Shown: positions 63,576 through 64,000 of the stretch, one piece after another
Layout of the letters: each line of letters starts with the position of its first letter
Numbering within the stretch: position 1 is the stretch's first letter
Assembly: GCA_023262855.1 (NCBI GenBank)
Contig: JALQYQ010000045.1
Location: 53,450 to 117,449, forward strand
Length of the DNA stretch: 64,000 bases
Reading direction: 5' to 3'
Origin: Crocinitomicaceae bacterium
GTDB lineage: Bacteria; Bacteroidota; Bacteroidia; Flavobacteriales_D; Crocinitomicaceae
Notes under the pieces: model-generated
Told to the model about the DNA's origin: nothing
Databases searched by the model: none
Seen by the model: only the letters and a program-made list of their open reading frames with translations
Translations under genes and position numbers: made by a program

Positions 63576-63611
63576 ATGAAAAAAATCAATTTCCAAAAGG
63601 AAAGAATATGA
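63576..63611 (+). CDS. Possible 11-residue leader ORF overlapping gyrB
   Basis: ATG at 63576 reads [11 protein letters not shown] and stops at TGA 63609-63611, which overlaps the gyrB ATG as ATGA. The AAGGAAAG stretch inside it would sit at a Shine-Dalgarno distance from gyrB. It may couple gyrB translation; no homology was expected or checked. Confidence 0.35.
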   Translation: MKKINFQKERI

Positions 63612-64000
63612 GTGAAGAAATAAGAAGAGACGATTATTCAGCGGATAATATTCAGGTATTAGAGGGCTTAGAGGCGGTTAGAAAAAGACCTGCCATGTAT
63701 ATTGGTGATGTGGGCATCAAAGGTTTACATCACTTAGTTTATGAGGTAGTTGATAACTCAATTGATGAGGCTTTAGCTGGACATTGTGATACAATCAACG
63801 TTTGGATCAACGAGGATAACTCAATTACTGTAAAAGATAATGGTCGTGGTATTCCAACTGCGATGCACACAAAAGAAAAACGTTCAGCTCTAGAGGTTGT
63901 AATGACCGTTCTTCACGCTGGTGGTAAATTTGATAAAGATACCTACAAAGTATCTGGAGGTTTACATGGTGTTGGGGTTTCGTGTGTGAATGCATTGTCG
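63608..64000 (+). CDS. gyrB: DNA gyrase subunit B, N-terminal part (3' cut by window edge)
   Basis: ATPase subunit of DNA gyrase, which introduces negative supercoils. The 131 codons present cover the start of the GHKL ATPase domain: [33 protein letters not shown] (with the Mg-binding Asn), [45 protein letters not shown]. The frame remains open at base 64000. It is not in the ORF track because it runs off the window. Start ATG at 63608 is supported by the family N-terminus. Confidence 0.97.
   Translation, partial: MSEEIRRDDYSADNIQVLEGLEAVRKRPAMYIGDVGIKGLHHLVYEVVDNSIDEALAGHCDTINVWINEDNSITVKDNGRGIPTAMHTKEKRSALEVVMTVLHAGGKFDKDTYKVSGGLHGVGVSCVNALS

Noticed and set aside
1-64000. Prophage, insertion sequences or defence island
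   Set aside because: No transposase, integrase, phage structural or recognised defence genes were found; gene content is housekeeping and envelope.

Overview
This 64 kb window looks like a chromosomal segment of a Bacteroidetes bacterium, most likely order Flavobacteriales. A Crocinitomicaceae/Fluviicola-like genome is my guess, not shown. Supporting signs are the low-GC sequence, TAnnTTTG promoter boxes of the Bacteroidetes sigma factor, almost no Shine-Dalgarno sequences, secreted proteins ending in type IX secretion (T9SS) sorting domains, a PorX regulator, and many TonB receptors and OmpA-family proteins. I see no prophage, IS element, CRISPR array or rRNA operon.

Layout. 1-2.7 kb: end of ung, hemE and an overlapping secreted OmpA-domain protein, closed by a terminator. 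2.7-8.2 kb (minus): a K+ channel and a small unknown gene, then a tightly packed queE / PorE-like lipoprotein / ubiA / maf operon. 8.4-12.5 kb: a T9SS cargo protein and a TonB receptor. 12.5-17.8 kb: a cobalamin riboswitch followed by a DUF4465 (BtuH-like) T9SS protein, a BtuB-like receptor, a BtuG-like propeller lipoprotein and a second T9SS protein, which together read as a vitamin B12 capture locus. 17.8-21 kb: a TPMT-type methyltransferase and a large exported protein with a dead metallopeptidase-like domain plus a hydrolase domain. 21-25.3 kb (minus): a FIST sensor / histidine kinase / response regulator / PAS cassette. 25.4-31.5 kb (minus): MoxR ATPase, two parvulin chaperones and guaB. 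31.7-39.7 kb: a secreted CPD-like protein, an HD phosphohydrolase divergent from porX, tsaE, ald, an orphan HsdR-N-like nuclease, two short tandem repeat arrays, prfC and tRNA-His. 39.7-45.1 kb: DinB-like, oxidoreductase, lipoprotein, sugar transferase, FAH-family and DnaQ-like genes. 45.2-54.4 kb (minus): a tandem array of four PorE-like proteins (TPR, beta-propeller, OmpA), two of them with a changed C-terminus. 54.4-64 kb: dihydrolipoyl acyltransferase, a GT2 fused to a degenerate sugar transferase, RidA, a glutamine amidotransferase, DUF2147, a TonB receptor, an OmpA protein, a glutathione peroxidase and the start of gyrB.

How it works together. Most of the window is housekeeping plus cell-envelope biology. 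The most interesting parts are the four-gene PorE-like array with its repeated terminator hairpin, the B12 locus whose surface proteins use T9SS sorting, the pseudo-metallopeptidase/hydrolase fusion, and a set of promoters placed so close to start codons that several mRNAs should be leaderless, including a short upstream ORF overlapping gyrB. Start sites were moved from the ORF track where promoter position, signal peptide or a nearby ATG argued for it; each case is stated.
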